A stretch of 64,000 bases of DNA. Origin: Membranipora membranacea (lineage: Eukaryota; Bryozoa; Gymnolaemata; Cheilostomatida; Membraniporidae). Below are positions 1 to 12,101 of this stretch, piece after piece (the stretch's first letter is position 1; each line of letters begins with the position of its first letter). Where the stretch lies: positions 19,764,025 through 19,828,024 of the forward strand of contig OU612070.1 of the NCBI GenBank assembly GCA_914767715.1, read 5' to 3'. The notes beneath the pieces were generated by a model. It was not told the DNA's origin and did not search any database. It saw only the letters and a list, made by a program, of their open reading frames with translations. Both the position numbers and the translations under genes were made by a program.

Positions 1-466
1 CTGTAATTATTGACAAACAATTTTAGTGGATCTCAAAGATGACAGCCAGACTTAATGGCAGCTGCACTCAATGACAACCACATCATGGAACTACTCTTAA
101 GCAAGGCTCAAATAAACCGAAGCTTTATGTTTCTTTCAACTAGAGTAAGTGCTCCTTGATCAAACAAAGAGTGAGATTGTAAGATGAATGTCAGCTGCAA
201 TAAATGACCTTTATGGTATGTGATGACCTGTGCGATATAAAACCATAACTAAATATGCCAGAAAATAAAAGTTTTGAAATTGAATTCTCGCTTACACAAC
301 AACAATCGCTGAAATGTAGTTTCTACCTCTCCACTCCACACACACTTAACATTCGTATCATATCAACCAAATTATCAAACTATCCATACTAAACAATAAA
401 TGATTTGTCAAAAATACATTTTATCGGAAGTTGTATGTTTCTGCACTCGAGTGATTTGTACAAGGC
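1..466. other. Non-coding left edge
   Basis: AT-rich sequence with no open frame or splice-bounded exon that I can support. It precedes a short LINE-like remnant. Confidence 0.5.
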
Positions 467-682
467 GACAGACTAGGTCTTGATATTGGGGACCTAGATT
501 CAGTCATATCAAAACGTACAAAGAACCTGGCCCTGCAGATAATACATGATGGCGAACATTTTGTAAACAATTTTCTTGAGAAACTCCCCTCAGGCAGATG
601 TCGCAGCCTTAAACACAGAACTGCCTGGGGTAAAGACTCATTTCTCAGACACTTGATTTTGATATTACAAGATAACTTTTAA
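467..682 (+). mobile_element. Possible LINE reverse-transcriptase C-terminal remnant
   Basis: An open frame of 71 codons ends at TAA 680-682 and is closed upstream by a TGA at 452-454. The peptide contains RTKNLALQII, then a basic stretch, then SFLRHLI. This resembles the region just before the stop of CR1/jockey-like non-LTR reverse transcriptases, where HP/LP and a late K/R-rich SF motif are common. No other part of a LINE is seen next to it. It could also be a chance frame. Confidence 0.35.
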
Positions 683-879
683 TCCACTAGAAGTCAGACT
701 TTATTTTACGCATTTTGAATATGTTTCTTTTTGGTATTCCCTACTCATGTAACAGTATAAACACTCAATCTCGCAGCATACCTAATGTTTGTGACAAAAT
801 AAGCCCACCAAGAACAAAGAATCTAGAACCAAGAAGTAGATATGTAGGAGTATGTTGCTGAGTTAGCTGAGAGTTGTCT

Positions 880-1030
880 ACACCATGAGATCAATTATAC
901 TGTTTCACCGACTACGTCTACGAACACCAACAGCCAAGTTTGAAGAGCTGTGTCACCATGAGATCAATCTACCTTCTTCTCACCGACTACGTCTTCTAAC
1001 ACCGTCAGCCAACGGGTTGAAGCATCTAGC
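880..1030 (+). repeat. Two-copy ~73 bp tandem duplication
   Basis: The segment beginning CACCATGAGATCAAT at about 880 is repeated at about 954 with substitutions. Both copies share CACCGACTACGTCT and a later AACACC-AGCCAA block. The frame 885-1133 reads through both copies but shows no recognisable domain, so I do not call it a gene. Confidence 0.6.
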
Positions 1031-1307
1031 CCCAAGCACTGCTTGTATGACTGTGCCCCAAAATTATGATGTGGCGATGATGTGCCAGTATGCGTTGTTC
1101 CCCAAATATGGTCATGGTATTAACCCTTATTAGGAAACAGCACACACACAAACTAGGTGAATAGATATGCAAATGAGGGTGAATGATGATAAGTTTGCAC
1201 CATTGAATTGTACTATTCTTAGAATAGCATTTTCAACTCACCATTCTCCAATCAGGGAGCTGTATTTTCCAATAGACATTCTCACAATTTTCATTTGACA
1301 TCGAGCT

Positions 1308-1617
1308 CAGTCCCTAGTAGCTTTTTGGAGTTTGCGCAATGTTTGATTATTAAAAAACTCAATTTTCTGTGAGCAACAATTTGTATAAACTTGTGTCTTT
1401 TTATTTTATTTGGTTGTTATTTCGAACATAACAACTTTTATTTATGCCTGTCTTGATAATATAAAACAATAAAACACTATGAAACAAATCCATAAATCAA
1501 TGAATATTTTATTAGAGACTGCATTATATCCGGAAGAATGCATCTTGTTGTAACGGTTTTAGTCAGGTGACTGTCACGTGGTCATACAGTAAAGATGGCA
1601 CCCTCTACTAGGGACAG
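1308..1617. mobile_element. MITE-like element with CCCTAGTAG ends
   Basis: CAGTCCCTAGTAG at 1308-1320 faces CTACTAGGGACAG at 1605-1617 as an inverted repeat with one mismatch, about 310 bp apart. A pair with the same ends occurs at 59763-59883. No coding capacity is visible. The shared ends suggest a non-autonomous DNA transposon family. Confidence 0.4.
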
Positions 1618-2534
1618 CCAATCACATAGCATTTCACATAGCAAATCACATAGACATCTATAAACTTAAATTATTAAAGGATTGAGGAGTTCATAAAATC
1701 AAGTAAGTATTCCTAAATTGAGTGATTACTGTTTATAAGGCTATGAGTGAGCTGCTGTTCCAGGATTGAGTTCAGTGGTTTGCACGCATGCAACGCATCG
1801 CAGAAACAAGCGCACAACTCCCCGCAGCTACACCGTAATAATTTCGAAGAATCATAGACATAATTGTACCACCTAAAAGCAAATGCTTCGCTATGGATTT
1901 TAATGTGGCAATATCCATATGGTCTCATAGGAATTGTAAATAAAATAATTAAGATATACAAAATTAACACTGTATCGATTCAACCATTTAAAATACTCTC
2001 AATCATGTGCAACAATGTCTTTCAAAAGATTAACACCTAAAACATTGCTTCGGTGATACATGAAAATGAATAAAAGTAGAAGTCGAATCAGTCATCAGTC
2101 GTTTCAGTTTGGAAGTTTGTGTGAATCTTCTGATGTTGCACTATAAGGGTGAACGCTCACATTGCAAAGTGTAAAATTTTAAAAGGCTTGGTTTTGCTAC
2201 CACAAATACAACTGATTGAGATAATTTAGATATTTGACTGTGAAAAATCGACTATCATCGTTCAGTCCATTTGTAATATCTACTTCCGCTATGGCATTTG
2301 CTGTATATGACCATATGTCGGTGATATCTTGTAGAAGGTACATCGCAGATAAGGACACTGGAAAAATAAAATATGCTATCATGTGTGAGCCGAAATTGAG
2401 AATGTGGTGATGTGAAACGGGAAATAATCATATTTTGAGAAATATCATATCTTTTGCTTGGCTTTGCCAATTAATGGATTAAATTTACAATGCCTTACTC
2501 AGCATGATTTTCAAATTTTCACAGATATCGGTGT
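1618..2534. other. Non-coding 3' flank of the Mab-21-like gene
   Basis: No supported gene. A minus-strand frame around 2201-2362 is preceded by an AG acceptor and is open for 53 codons. It starts in a phase that does not match the last donors of the gene on its right, and it matches no family I know. Confidence 0.4.
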
Positions 2535-5500
2535 TCAGATTGGCAGCAAGTGATAGTTTGTGAATTTTTGCTCACCCAATGAAAAGACAACAACGCCAAT
2601 CACAGTTTTTTTGTTGATGAACTGCCTCTCAAAATTCAAAACAATGTTGTATGTAGGTCGGGTTCTGATAACGTTCAGCAGTTTCATAGCTTTCTTAAAA
2701 TCAATCTCCTGGTATCTTGAGCCTGCCAACATATTCCTGTCCCTAAAAGTAAAGTTTAATAGTAGCAGCAATGCATTGAGACCTATACTGTTCCGAGTAC
2801 TCCAAGTAAATTAAAGGGAATTCATTGTTTCTGTTTCATATTAATTTCTGTATCTTATGGATATTGAGCACACTTAGATCAGTAAGTTTAGCAAAAGTTT
2901 AGCTTAGTATGTTTGAGGGAAACTTTCTGTAGGCCAAGACCAATTATTGTTAGTTGAGAGTTTATCCACTTGCTCTAGTTCGCCTGCATTTGGAGTTGAC
3001 AATAAGCACTGATAATGCGTATATAATTCATACCTGCCGCTTACCAGTGGGGAGGTGAGATGGTAAACTTTTCTTCCTCCGAAAACTTCACTCTTCCATA
3101 GAGCTATTACTATTGAACAATTGGCTATATTAAATTGAGACAATCATCAAGGTTACCTCATGAAGTAGTTTGGGAGGTTTTTTTCTTTGACACATTCATA
3201 GTATCTGTTCAGCAACCCCATGAAAACCTTTCCTAGATCTTTGTTTCCTTGAATACTGTACATATCCAATGTGGTCTCCTAGAAGAAAAAAGTTACAATT
3301 AACAATTTTATGCTCTTTGTTTGCATTCGTATAGTTTTTAGTATTTTAGTACTCTCAAAAAGCTATGTGACTAAATCCTGTTACCTCTGACCTATAACTG
3401 AGACAAAAAAGCTACATATAGTTGCGTGTTATTTACAGGTCAAAAACTAATGCATTTGCCCTTTATTGTTTTAGCTCATGATCTCGTTAGTAAAGTCAAA
3501 TTTCTGTTACTTTACTCCGTTTTCCAACATCCATTTAACATTAAGAAGGAGCTGAGGATGCCAAAACCGTTTTTTGCAGAGATGTTAAACTGAGCAAGTA
3601 TGTGTTGTGATAGTGTTTTGACCTAATAATATATATAAACTCATGGGAGATTTTGGTCTTACTCACCTGTTCGGCCATCCAAAGGAAGACAGTTTTCAGA
3701 TGATAGGTTCTCAGCACAGGCATCTCCTTCGAACCTTTTGCCAATTTGATGGCGTCACATATGGTCTGAATGAAATTCAAATAAGCAAATGTTAAAGGTG
3801 ACAAAAAGCTGTATAGTATTTATTATTTCAGTCATGGTTGAAATTGATTGCTGCTATAAATGCGAGAAAGTAGTAAATAGCTTAGATGATTATAACGTAA
3901 TCAGCAGCACAACTGAGGAATGATCATTACTTGCGCCCTAGAGTCCATGTCTGGCATGTTCTACAGTATTAGGCTTGCAAATGTTCACAATACAGTGTTT
4001 AGGATATCTTCAAACACTTGTCGGCAACTCTAATTAGTCGATAAGATACTAACCAGACTCGATTCTAGAATTCCTTTGGGCTTAGCAGATATCTTGATTA
4101 GAAACTTAAGTATTACATACGCTAACTTCAGTGCTTTTTTGTCACTGTGATAATGGAAAAGGTCCGCTTCAGCAGAGGCAAATGTGAACCGCCAATCAAA
4201 TTCATGATTGTGCTGAATCTCTTCTTTTCCTGTCAAAAGACGAAATCGACTTTGATTTTGAAAAAAATATAACTTGGCCGGGTGATTCGTGTTGTTGAGA
4301 GATTGTGGCTACAAATTTAGTACTTATATCAACTTTCAAATTGATAAATGCTATGTTGTCATGTTTTAATGATTCACGAAATTTTACTCTATGTGAAAGG
4401 ATTTGGAGGCATAATCTGAGTCCATCAGGTAAAGGAAAAAAAGGGTTTAGATTACCACATGGTTTGTGGACTAGATAGCATCCCCTGCTAGCTATGGCTG
4501 TCACAGTGTTCTCATCTATACCAGCTCTGCTTCGTGTTACCCACTCTGAAGCCTCTGAGGGCCAATGTGGACATCTCAAAGCGAATGCATAGTCTACCTG
4601 AAATTTGATATTAAATTTGGTGTTAGCATTTTGTTAAAGGCATTCCTTCTGTCCAATATAACTACGATATTTGAACGCTTTTCACATGATGGCATTATGA
4701 AAAGATATCTATTTCAAAGAAAAAACATGTTATAGTCAGGCAGTTATTTATGATTGTGTCAGTTGTGTCAGATTTGCATGGTAAAACAATCGAATGCTCT
4801 ACTTTATCAAAGTAACTGCCTAACTATAACATGCTTTTGTCAATGGGTTGTCTTTAAATTATCTTTCAATTGAGGGATGCATGACCTTAACCATCAGAGA
4901 CTAACCTCATAATCTTGGTTTCCATTAGGCCCCACAGCAGTCGTGTGAAGAGTTAAAGCTGGAAAATGTTCAATTATCTGCGCATTCACAGTGTCTGTTC
5001 CCTTGAAGTATCTTGAGGCTATATGTGATATACCGGCTGCTGAAAGGAAAAATTGCTTGGCTTCAGATGAGTTGAATAGGCTGTTTTTGATCACAGGATC
5101 ATGAACATTCATCACCTACAAAGAAGCAAAGTATATATTAGATGCTTTCAATGGATATCAGGAGACACCCATTATAAGGTATAACAACTTTGGCTGCAAT
5201 ATCAATAAAATAAAAACTTTATTTCATAAGCAGCCTTCAAAAGTAGCTAGGAGGAATACAAAGTTTTGGCTAGATACACAATTCTTCCAGAAAACTCAAT
5301 AGATGCATATGACGAGCCATGCCCTGTGGTTGATAACTGACTGCCACTACCAGCATTCCAGGCAGATGTTTAGCAAATTAACTACTATGAAACATGATAT
5401 GGGCAATGCAACTTGCACTACAGAAATTGCCAACTCTCTGCTGATTGTGGTGGACCACTCTGCAGAACATAAAGAGTTAAAAGGAAAACAATAACTTTTC

Positions 5501-8500
5501 TATCTCATCATTAGAAGCAACATCAAGTAAACATGAATGTTGTATACTGATTTTTTATTGGGCGGACAAATGATTAGTTTCCAAGTTTGATTCTAAGAAA
5601 CATAAAACTTACCTCATCTGCATTAAGAACAATCCAGGTAAAGCCAGGAGCACCAGGAACCCTCATCAAGTGTTCATCTTTGATACTCAATGTGTTAATG
5701 AATATGTTTAAGTCAATGTCCTGAGTAAGAATTGCCTTCTCCTCAAGCGGTTGCTTGTTACTCCCTTGAGATGCAAAAAACCCAAACCCATCTCCTGCAC
5801 TACCAACAACTTTGTAGTCACATATTCCATGGTCTTCCTGCAATACAATTTTTTGTAAATAATTAACAGAACAATTATTTTTCTAGTAGGAAGTAACTCA
5901 GTTGGTTAGACCACCGGACTTCAGCATGCAAGTGTTGAACGCCTTGAGTTCGAATCCCACTGCAGTCAACTGACTGCTGGGACTTGTTGGATTCCCATGT
6001 TCGCTCCGACCTGCCTACTAACGGAGAGCAAAATGGCGCAGACATTTCGGCCTAGCCCTTAAGGCACACATTATTTTGTCACTTATATTTCGGAATGAGG
6101 TGCGCGACTGAACCTTGCAATTTCAACCAGCTTTTTTTATTAAACAAATATATCATATCAAAGTGCATCTAAATCAACAGGAAGATACTTTGTGGTTATC
6201 TAATTGATAATTCAGCTTGGAACGGAAAGTGACAATGAGAGCTAAAACTTGTTTTTATGGTACAGAACTATTATTTACTATGATGTCTTGTCGCCACTGT
6301 CTTAAAGAAGATATCAGCTCTAAATTGCTGAAATTTTTCTTATGTGAATATGTCTTAGGTTGAGAGCATTAACATCAACACAACTCAACAACAACTCACC
6401 TCATAAAACAGTTGGTCAAACTCTTCATTAGACAGCTCACATAAACTTAGGAACGATTCTATTGACTCCAGTTTTGACCTAAGTTGTAAAGTTTTGGTAC
6501 ATGCTGGAAGGAACGTCCAAAACACAGAACCACACGCAAATAACATCAATGGACCGACCATCGGAATCAGGAGCCAAATCTAAATAAGAGAAAAGCAACA
6601 GAAGTTAGCTTTGTGTGGCCAGTTCATTTATTAGATTTTTAAATAAACTTGTATAACATATAATATATGGCAGGTATCACCTCATTGCTTTTGACTATGT
6701 AAGGGGCCATCTGTGTATCACCTTTCGCAATAAAGTTCTGAAAGGATTCCTAACCTGTTCCACCATTTGACCCATCCAATAAGGAACTGAGCTGCGAATA
6801 AAGCTCCTGAATATGACAAGGACTCTGCCAGGTGGTTTTTACATGATTGTTCGGAGAGGGGCTCCCGAATATATTACAAGCAGTGGTTGTTCTGTTATAA
6901 TTTCAAATGGAAAAGATCTAGCTTCATCCTAAAAGAGGGAATGCCGACGAAGTCAATCAAACAGCCAGAACACAGGTGAAGACACCCATGTATTCTTTAG
7001 CCCCAGTGAAATTTGGCCAATCTTGTTCACATATCAAACCTGTCAGAAAATTATGAACGGCCCCTCAGACAACTCTCTGTGAGTGGGATTTTGATTCCTA
7101 ATAGGTTTTGAGTTTGACACTTTGAGGGCACTCGAAAATGGGGTTTCTGATTGAAAATGAAAAGGACCCGTACATGGGTTAGAGCTAAATGAATCATCTG
7201 CAATCCATTTACGTGATTTTGGGTGATGTCATATCATAGCGCAGTTGTGTTTTTTGAGTTGTTGTGAGTTGATTTTTCTTCTTTGCGATTAATTTTAGTG
7301 ATGATTCCAAACAAATTATTGGTAGCAAATCAAATCACATCTACAGAAATGGGTGTTCCTGCGTTTCTAAATTGCAGAATTACTGCATGAGCTAGTGGTG
7401 GTGCAGGGTAGGGAAAACAACAAGTTAAAATGCACATGCGACGTTGGGAATCTCTTCGGCTTGCTCGTTATCCTCAACTCTACTGTCTGGCACTCACATT
7501 GATATGTAGTGTACAAGAATGACCAACAATTAAGTTTCCATGATTTGACGAGATTAACCTTGCTTTCACATTACTGTTGTGAAGGTGATTTTGTTTAGTC
7601 AAGCTGAGTGCAATGATTATTCTCCAAATATACTTCTTACCTCAAAGTCAGAATCATTTTCAGAATGGATGAGATATAGCGGAAAGAACACCATGAACAT
7701 ACCGACGGAGAAAACGAATGTCATTTGGTACAATTTACTTTTGTAAATGTGTGGAAGCTGTGATGCCTTGTTTGTAAAGAGTGCAGACAAATTCAAAAGC
7801 CCAGCGAGCGCCTGTAAAACAAATTTTGAAATCAGTTTAGATATTCAAGATCTCAATAAAAGGCATTACCATGTTTGACGTTATGATGATCAAATTAACT
7901 TACCCTACCAAACACGGCATAATTAACAGACTGAAAGGTTTTATTCAAGATATTGGAAATGATAAAACATGCCGCCCTTAAATTTGGACTGTCTGCCAGT
8001 TGGACATGATATTATATTTTCATGGCTGTGATTACTGGATGGTTCTTACCTGGGGTGATGACAGAGTTTGTCCAGTTTTCGTGTAAAGCTCAGAGATGTG
8101 TTCAGCATTGTTGGCCTTTGTAACATTGTCACCGTTTTCATTGAAAGCAGAGCGCAGGGGAAAATTTCTAGTACTGAGTTTTAGGGATTGGCCTTCTGAG
8201 GTTAGTGTGGGATATTTTTCCTCGCACAGTATTGTCTCTGTTTCTTCAATGCTGCATTGACTGTTATGGTCATCAGCATTAGTAGAACTGGATTGTATAA
8301 GATATATGAATAACTCAGGTGGGTTACTTGGGTACAATAACAGTAAACAACAATGGTCTATGTAAACAATCCAGGAAATTTTGCTTTTTATGAGGTATGT
8401 GATAATACAGAATACACATAACATATCAGAATGAGCTTGATAACTTGGTAGAGCTTTGCTGAAGTGACCTATCCCATCCTACCAAAAGATAGTGAATGTG

Positions 8501-8640
8501 AAAATAATAAAGAAGTACTTACAATGTGCTCATCATTGTGTTTTTGTTTCTCCCTGAATGGTTGCGTGGATCCATTTTTTCATCAAACTCGCTGTTGTGA
8601 CTGCAGCTATATGCTACCATCCAGTTAAGTGCTGCCAGTG
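2535..8640 (-). CDS. Membrane-anchored Mab-21/cGAS-like nucleotidyltransferase family protein
   Basis: Eleven exons join in frame (5' to 3'): 8640-8523, 8287-8050, 7811-7641, 6579-6400, 5837-5613, 5115-4906, 4597-4456, 4229-4054, 3765-3667, 3278-3157, 2742-2535. About 629 codons are seen, and the first exon needs one more base from upstream, so the start is not fixed. Exons 3 and 4 encode two hydrophobic segments (around VFSVGMFMVFF and LIPMVGPLMLFAC) split by a short acidic loop, a likely membrane hairpin. The next exon has the nucleotidyltransferase GS (KVVGSAGDG) and D-x-D (TQDIDLNIF). The third acidic position lies in VDYAFALRC. Mab-21 hallmarks follow: CPHWP, GCYLVHKPC, FDWRFTFASAE and YHLKTVFLW. 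In cGAS the equivalent residues bind metal and make a cyclic dinucleotide, so activity is possible but unproven. About 27 residues separate GS and D-x-D, more than in cGAS. No clear zinc thumb is seen. ITPRIP-type proteins are the nearest known membrane-anchored relatives in layout. Confidence 0.85.
4725..4834. mobile_element. Short hairpin MITE in an intron
   Basis: ACATGTTATAGTCAGGCAG at 4725 onward and CTGCCTAACTATAACATG ending at 4834 form ~22 bp terminal inverted repeats with one mismatch. The whole element is ~110 bp and lies in the intron between exons 4597-4456 and 5115-4906 of the Mab-21-like gene. Confidence 0.55.
5889..6115 (+). mobile_element. tRNA-derived SINE, family with CTCCGACCTGCCT body
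   Basis: A pol III A box (TAACTCAGTTGGTTA, 5894-5908) and B box (AGTTCGAATCCC, 5947-5958) form a tRNA-like head. The body GCTCCGACCTGCCT and CCCTTAAGGCAC follow. The same body recurs at 46325-46445, and a related head lies at 39700. It sits in the intron upstream of the exon with the D-x-D motif. Confidence 0.7.
6580..7640 (-). other. Long intron of the Mab-21-like gene
   Basis: A 1061 bp intron between the two exons that encode the membrane hairpin. I see no exon, RNA gene or clear transposon in it. Confidence 0.5.
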
Positions 8641-9491
8641 CTAAAACAACACCAGCAAAATATGATCACAGTTTGTGTGATGTTTCTTACCAACTATTCA
8701 ACATGTGATAAAAATCTATCCCCATCAAAACCTGCTATGCAAGTGTCCGCTAGTTGAACTACTGTAGGTTCAATGCTCGATGCTTGTTATTAACCCGTAA
8801 GATAAGATAAAACGGCTGGTATTACATCACCTTTTGTTTACTGGGTAAGTGGTCACTGACAATCAATCAACTTTTCATTGCGACATTCAAACTAATAGCA
8901 ATGAGTATTTATAATCTTTGCTAATAGCATGAATCATGTTTGAATAATACTTCTTAACGCTTTGACTAGCAGAATAAACCCACTTAGGATTTTCCCGATT
9001 GGAATTTCTTTTATAGTATAATCAGTCGTGGATCCATTTTTTCATCAAACTCGCTCATGTTGTGACTGCGGCTATATGCTACCATCCAGTTAAGTGCTGC
9101 CAGTGCTAAAACAACACCAGCAAAATATGATCACAGTTTGTGTGATGTTTCTTACCAACTATTCAACATGTGATAAAAATCTATCCCCATCAAAACCTGC
9201 TATGCAAGTGTCCGCTAGTTGAACTACTGTAGGTTCAATGCTCGATGCTTGTTATTAACCCGTAAGATAAGATAAAACGGCTGGTATTACATCACCTTTT
9301 GTTTACTGGGCAAGTGGTCACTGACAATCAATCAACTTTTCATTGCGACATTCAAACTAATAGCAATGAGTATTTATAATCTTTGCTAATAGCATGAATC
9401 ATGTTTGAATAATACTTCTTAACGCTTTGACTAGCAGAATAAACCCACTTAGGATTTTCCCCGTTGGAATTTCTTTTATAGTATAATCAGT
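8565..9491 (+). repeat. Nearly perfect ~0.46 kb direct tandem duplication
   Basis: Bases 8565-9026 are repeated at 9027-9491 with only a handful of substitutions and one 3 bp insertion (CAT at about 9056). Copy 1 contains most of the first detected exon (8640-8523) of the Mab-21-like gene. Copy 2 contains the same exon body but not its splice donor, because the unit begins inside the exon. The 3 bp insertion would add one residue without shifting the frame. The high identity points to a recent event or an assembly artefact. Confidence 0.92.
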
Positions 9492-10246
9492 CGTTAAATG
9501 ATTGCACAATCTGAATAAGCAATGAATTACAATACCGCTTACTCATTGACAGGATGTAGACTACTTCCTCAAAATTGTATGCCGGATCAACCAAACTTTA
9601 GTATTGATCAAGCCCTGATATGAAACCCCACTGTGCCATAAATGATATCCTCAGTTTCATATTAGGCGTAATAATTTGCTGCTGTCAAAAAAATTTTCTG
9701 ATCAATGACAACAGGAGATTAAAAAAAGAAATCTCAATCGATAAGATTAGCACAAATAGGGCGAGTGGCAATAGTAATCAACTTCGGGACATATGGCATG
9801 TGCAACAGATCAAAGGAGGGATTTAATTGAACAGCTATGAAGATATAAAATATATAAGACTGACTGATGCATAATACGATAGTGGTTGCTGCTCACATCA
9901 ACCGAAAAACCCACAGACGGCTTCCCAGACCATTTATGAGATCAGAACGTAACCTTGACAACACACCGTATAGGAAACAATTTAACAAGTTTATTCAATT
10001 CTGTAGTCATATGAGGCAACAGTTTAATTCCATTGCACAGCAGAAACCTAAAACCCCCAACCAAATAAAACATCTGATAGAAAAGTAGCTAAAATCATCA
10101 TAATGTTGACCGAAGGAGTTGTCTTACTTTTCTCTGGCGGCGGAAAACTCCAGCTGAGGCTCTGTGATGAAGTGTATTAATCATTCATATTGCGCCTTCT
10201 TGCCCTGACTTCCTTACCACTCAGGCTTCATTGCAGGAACTGCTAC

Positions 10247-10334
10247 ATGGGGAAAAATTTCGATTAACCACCATATCCAATCCAAGTCTGCTGAAGATCT
10301 TGTCTACTTCACCAACTGATTCTTCAGAATCCAT
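10247..10334 (-). other. Candidate 5' coding exon of the Mab-21-like gene
   Basis: An ATG at 10334-10332 opens a frame with SEESVGEVDKIFSRLGLDM that could splice at a weak GT (10246) in phase 1. That is the phase the first detected exon at 8640 needs. This is inference from phase only; the donor is weak, and the stretch could instead be part of the LINE debris nearby. Confidence 0.22.
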
Positions 10335-11052
10335 TGCATTTGGATTAGGTGATAGAGAAAATGAGACTTAAGCTATATTCATTTCAGTTTTATGTCTAGG
10401 TCTATGTTTATGGCATGGACATCATATGAAGTATGGTCAATTGACGCTGGAAAACAGGCACTCATCATAACCATCCAACAAAATAAACAACAAATGTCAC
10501 AGGCGATCAAGATATTATTTTCTGAGCCTCAAAAGAGAGAATAATCTTTCCTTTGCCGCTTCTTCTATTTGGTATGTTCATGTGTTCCACTGTTGCTTTT
10601 CCAGATAAGAGACGCTCAAATTTTAATTGATTGAGTTAGCTGCTCATGCACAGAGAGGGCATAGCTGATGATAGAGTTAACTAAATCGGCAAGCCTAAAA
10701 CCGCCATAACTGCTCATTCATACTAACAACACTGCCACAATGGCGAAGAAGTTTTGAAAATTAGCTGTTTGTCAGCTGTTTATCATTTGATGTATGAAAG
10801 AAAAAGATGGTTTGTAACTCTTGCCATCTCATTGACAAGCGAATGTAGAACATGTCAATGTTTTCTAGGTATGATATTACTGTAATGAGTACTGTGCTTG
10901 TCTCATCTTCCTTTTGGGTGGCTTGGTTTCTCTCTTTTGGTTTTTTTGTTGGATCCATCCGAGTTGCCATTTCCGTTGTCGTTATTCCCACCACTATTTT
11001 TATTGCAATTATTCGAGCCTCACATTGAAATTACTATTTATTGCTGCCGTGT

Positions 11053-11160
11053 TTAACCTCCCATTAAACTGCCCAGAATTTTGTCGGGTCCAGTGGCTTT
11101 TTTGATGGAGAAGCTACCTAAAACCATTTGAATATCACAGGCATCAACCTCTGAAAACGA
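11053..11160 (-). mobile_element. LINE reverse-transcriptase fragment
   Basis: On the minus strand this reads through a peptide with SFSEVD followed by IKKATGPDKI, then stops at 11055-11053. The KATGPD-x-I motif is the conserved entry to the reverse-transcriptase domain of many non-LTR retrotransposons. The downstream catalytic part is missing, so this is a decayed piece. Confidence 0.6.
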
Positions 11161-12101
11161 AAAACCTTGAATGAAAACCTTGAATGTTCTTGATCAATTT
11201 CGCTGAAAGTGCTATTTCAGAATTCAGGTATCGAGGCTACATGATACCAAATCTTTGCAATAGCACTCGGCCCCAGCAAAAAAGGAACAAATTATTTTAC
11301 GGTGGGACCTTACTCAGGACTTGAACAACGTACTCCTATCAAATTATGAAATATTCAAACCACTACACTCCCTTTTATTTATACAGAATGCAACCCTCTT
11401 CATTAGATTTCATAAAAAGTCATTGAGGCTACACAGTAAAAAAAAAATCAACTGAAATACTACATGGAATATATGGTTGCCTTGGCAGTTTCAGGATGAC
11501 TTTCTACCAAATTCTTCATTGCATTACTTAAAATTAGACCAATGTTATCAACAAATTCAGTATCTTTTTTCATTTTGGACCATTATTGATATCAATATAC
11601 AGCTCAAAAAGAGTATTTGACGCAAATAAGTGCTTTGTCCTGTTTGGACAAAAACAGAAATGTTCTCAGCAACTGCTTCGTAGAAGGTAAATATTTTATC
11701 AACTCTTCTACATTACAAAAAAATGTACTATGCTGTAAAAGAAAAAGTTATCGAAGAATATTTAATATGATTGTATAAAACAACACAAAATAAATAAAAA
11801 TCGATAACGAGGAATAATACATTTAGTGCAAAATTACCCAATACGTTCTGCCAATCAATAATTACAAAGAGTAACAATGAGACAAACAGGAAATTTTGGA
11901 GTCAATTCCTGCAAAACAATTTCCTGATAAGGAAATGAGTTTAAACAATAATGTGTATTTAAAGCTCACTTGATCTTGCTAGCTCACTTTGTTCAATTGA
12001 TCATGATGTGGAATTATTGCTAATCTTAAATCTGAACGCCCTGGAAGATTGTTATCATTATTTATGGCAGCAGAGTGAGTTAATCATCCTTAGCACTAAA
12101 G

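Larger units (their letters stand above)
9492..12101. other. Intergenic spacer with LINE debris
   Basis: Short frames at 9620-9826, 9867-10088 and 10761-10994 are open on one strand or the other but show no domain. A reverse-transcriptase fragment lies at 11053-11160 on the minus strand. The part from about 11950 onward has a TATA-like GTATTTAAAG near 11958, about 145 bp upstream of the first lectin ATG. Confidence 0.45.

Noticed and set aside
2201-2362. Possible extra 3' exon on the minus strand
   Set aside because: It has an AG and an open frame to TAG, but its phase does not match the exon ending at 3157, and the exon at 2535-2742 already completes the gene.
2904-3143. 79-codon minus-strand frame
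   Set aside because: It lies in the last intron of the Mab-21-like gene. The exons on each side join in phase without it.
5894-5965. Functional tRNA gene
   Set aside because: Good boxes, but no convincing acceptor stem, and the SINE body continues directly downstream and recurs elsewhere.
9867-10088. 73-codon plus-strand frame with many basic residues
   Set aside because: It could be LINE debris or chance. No motif or neighbouring element supports it.
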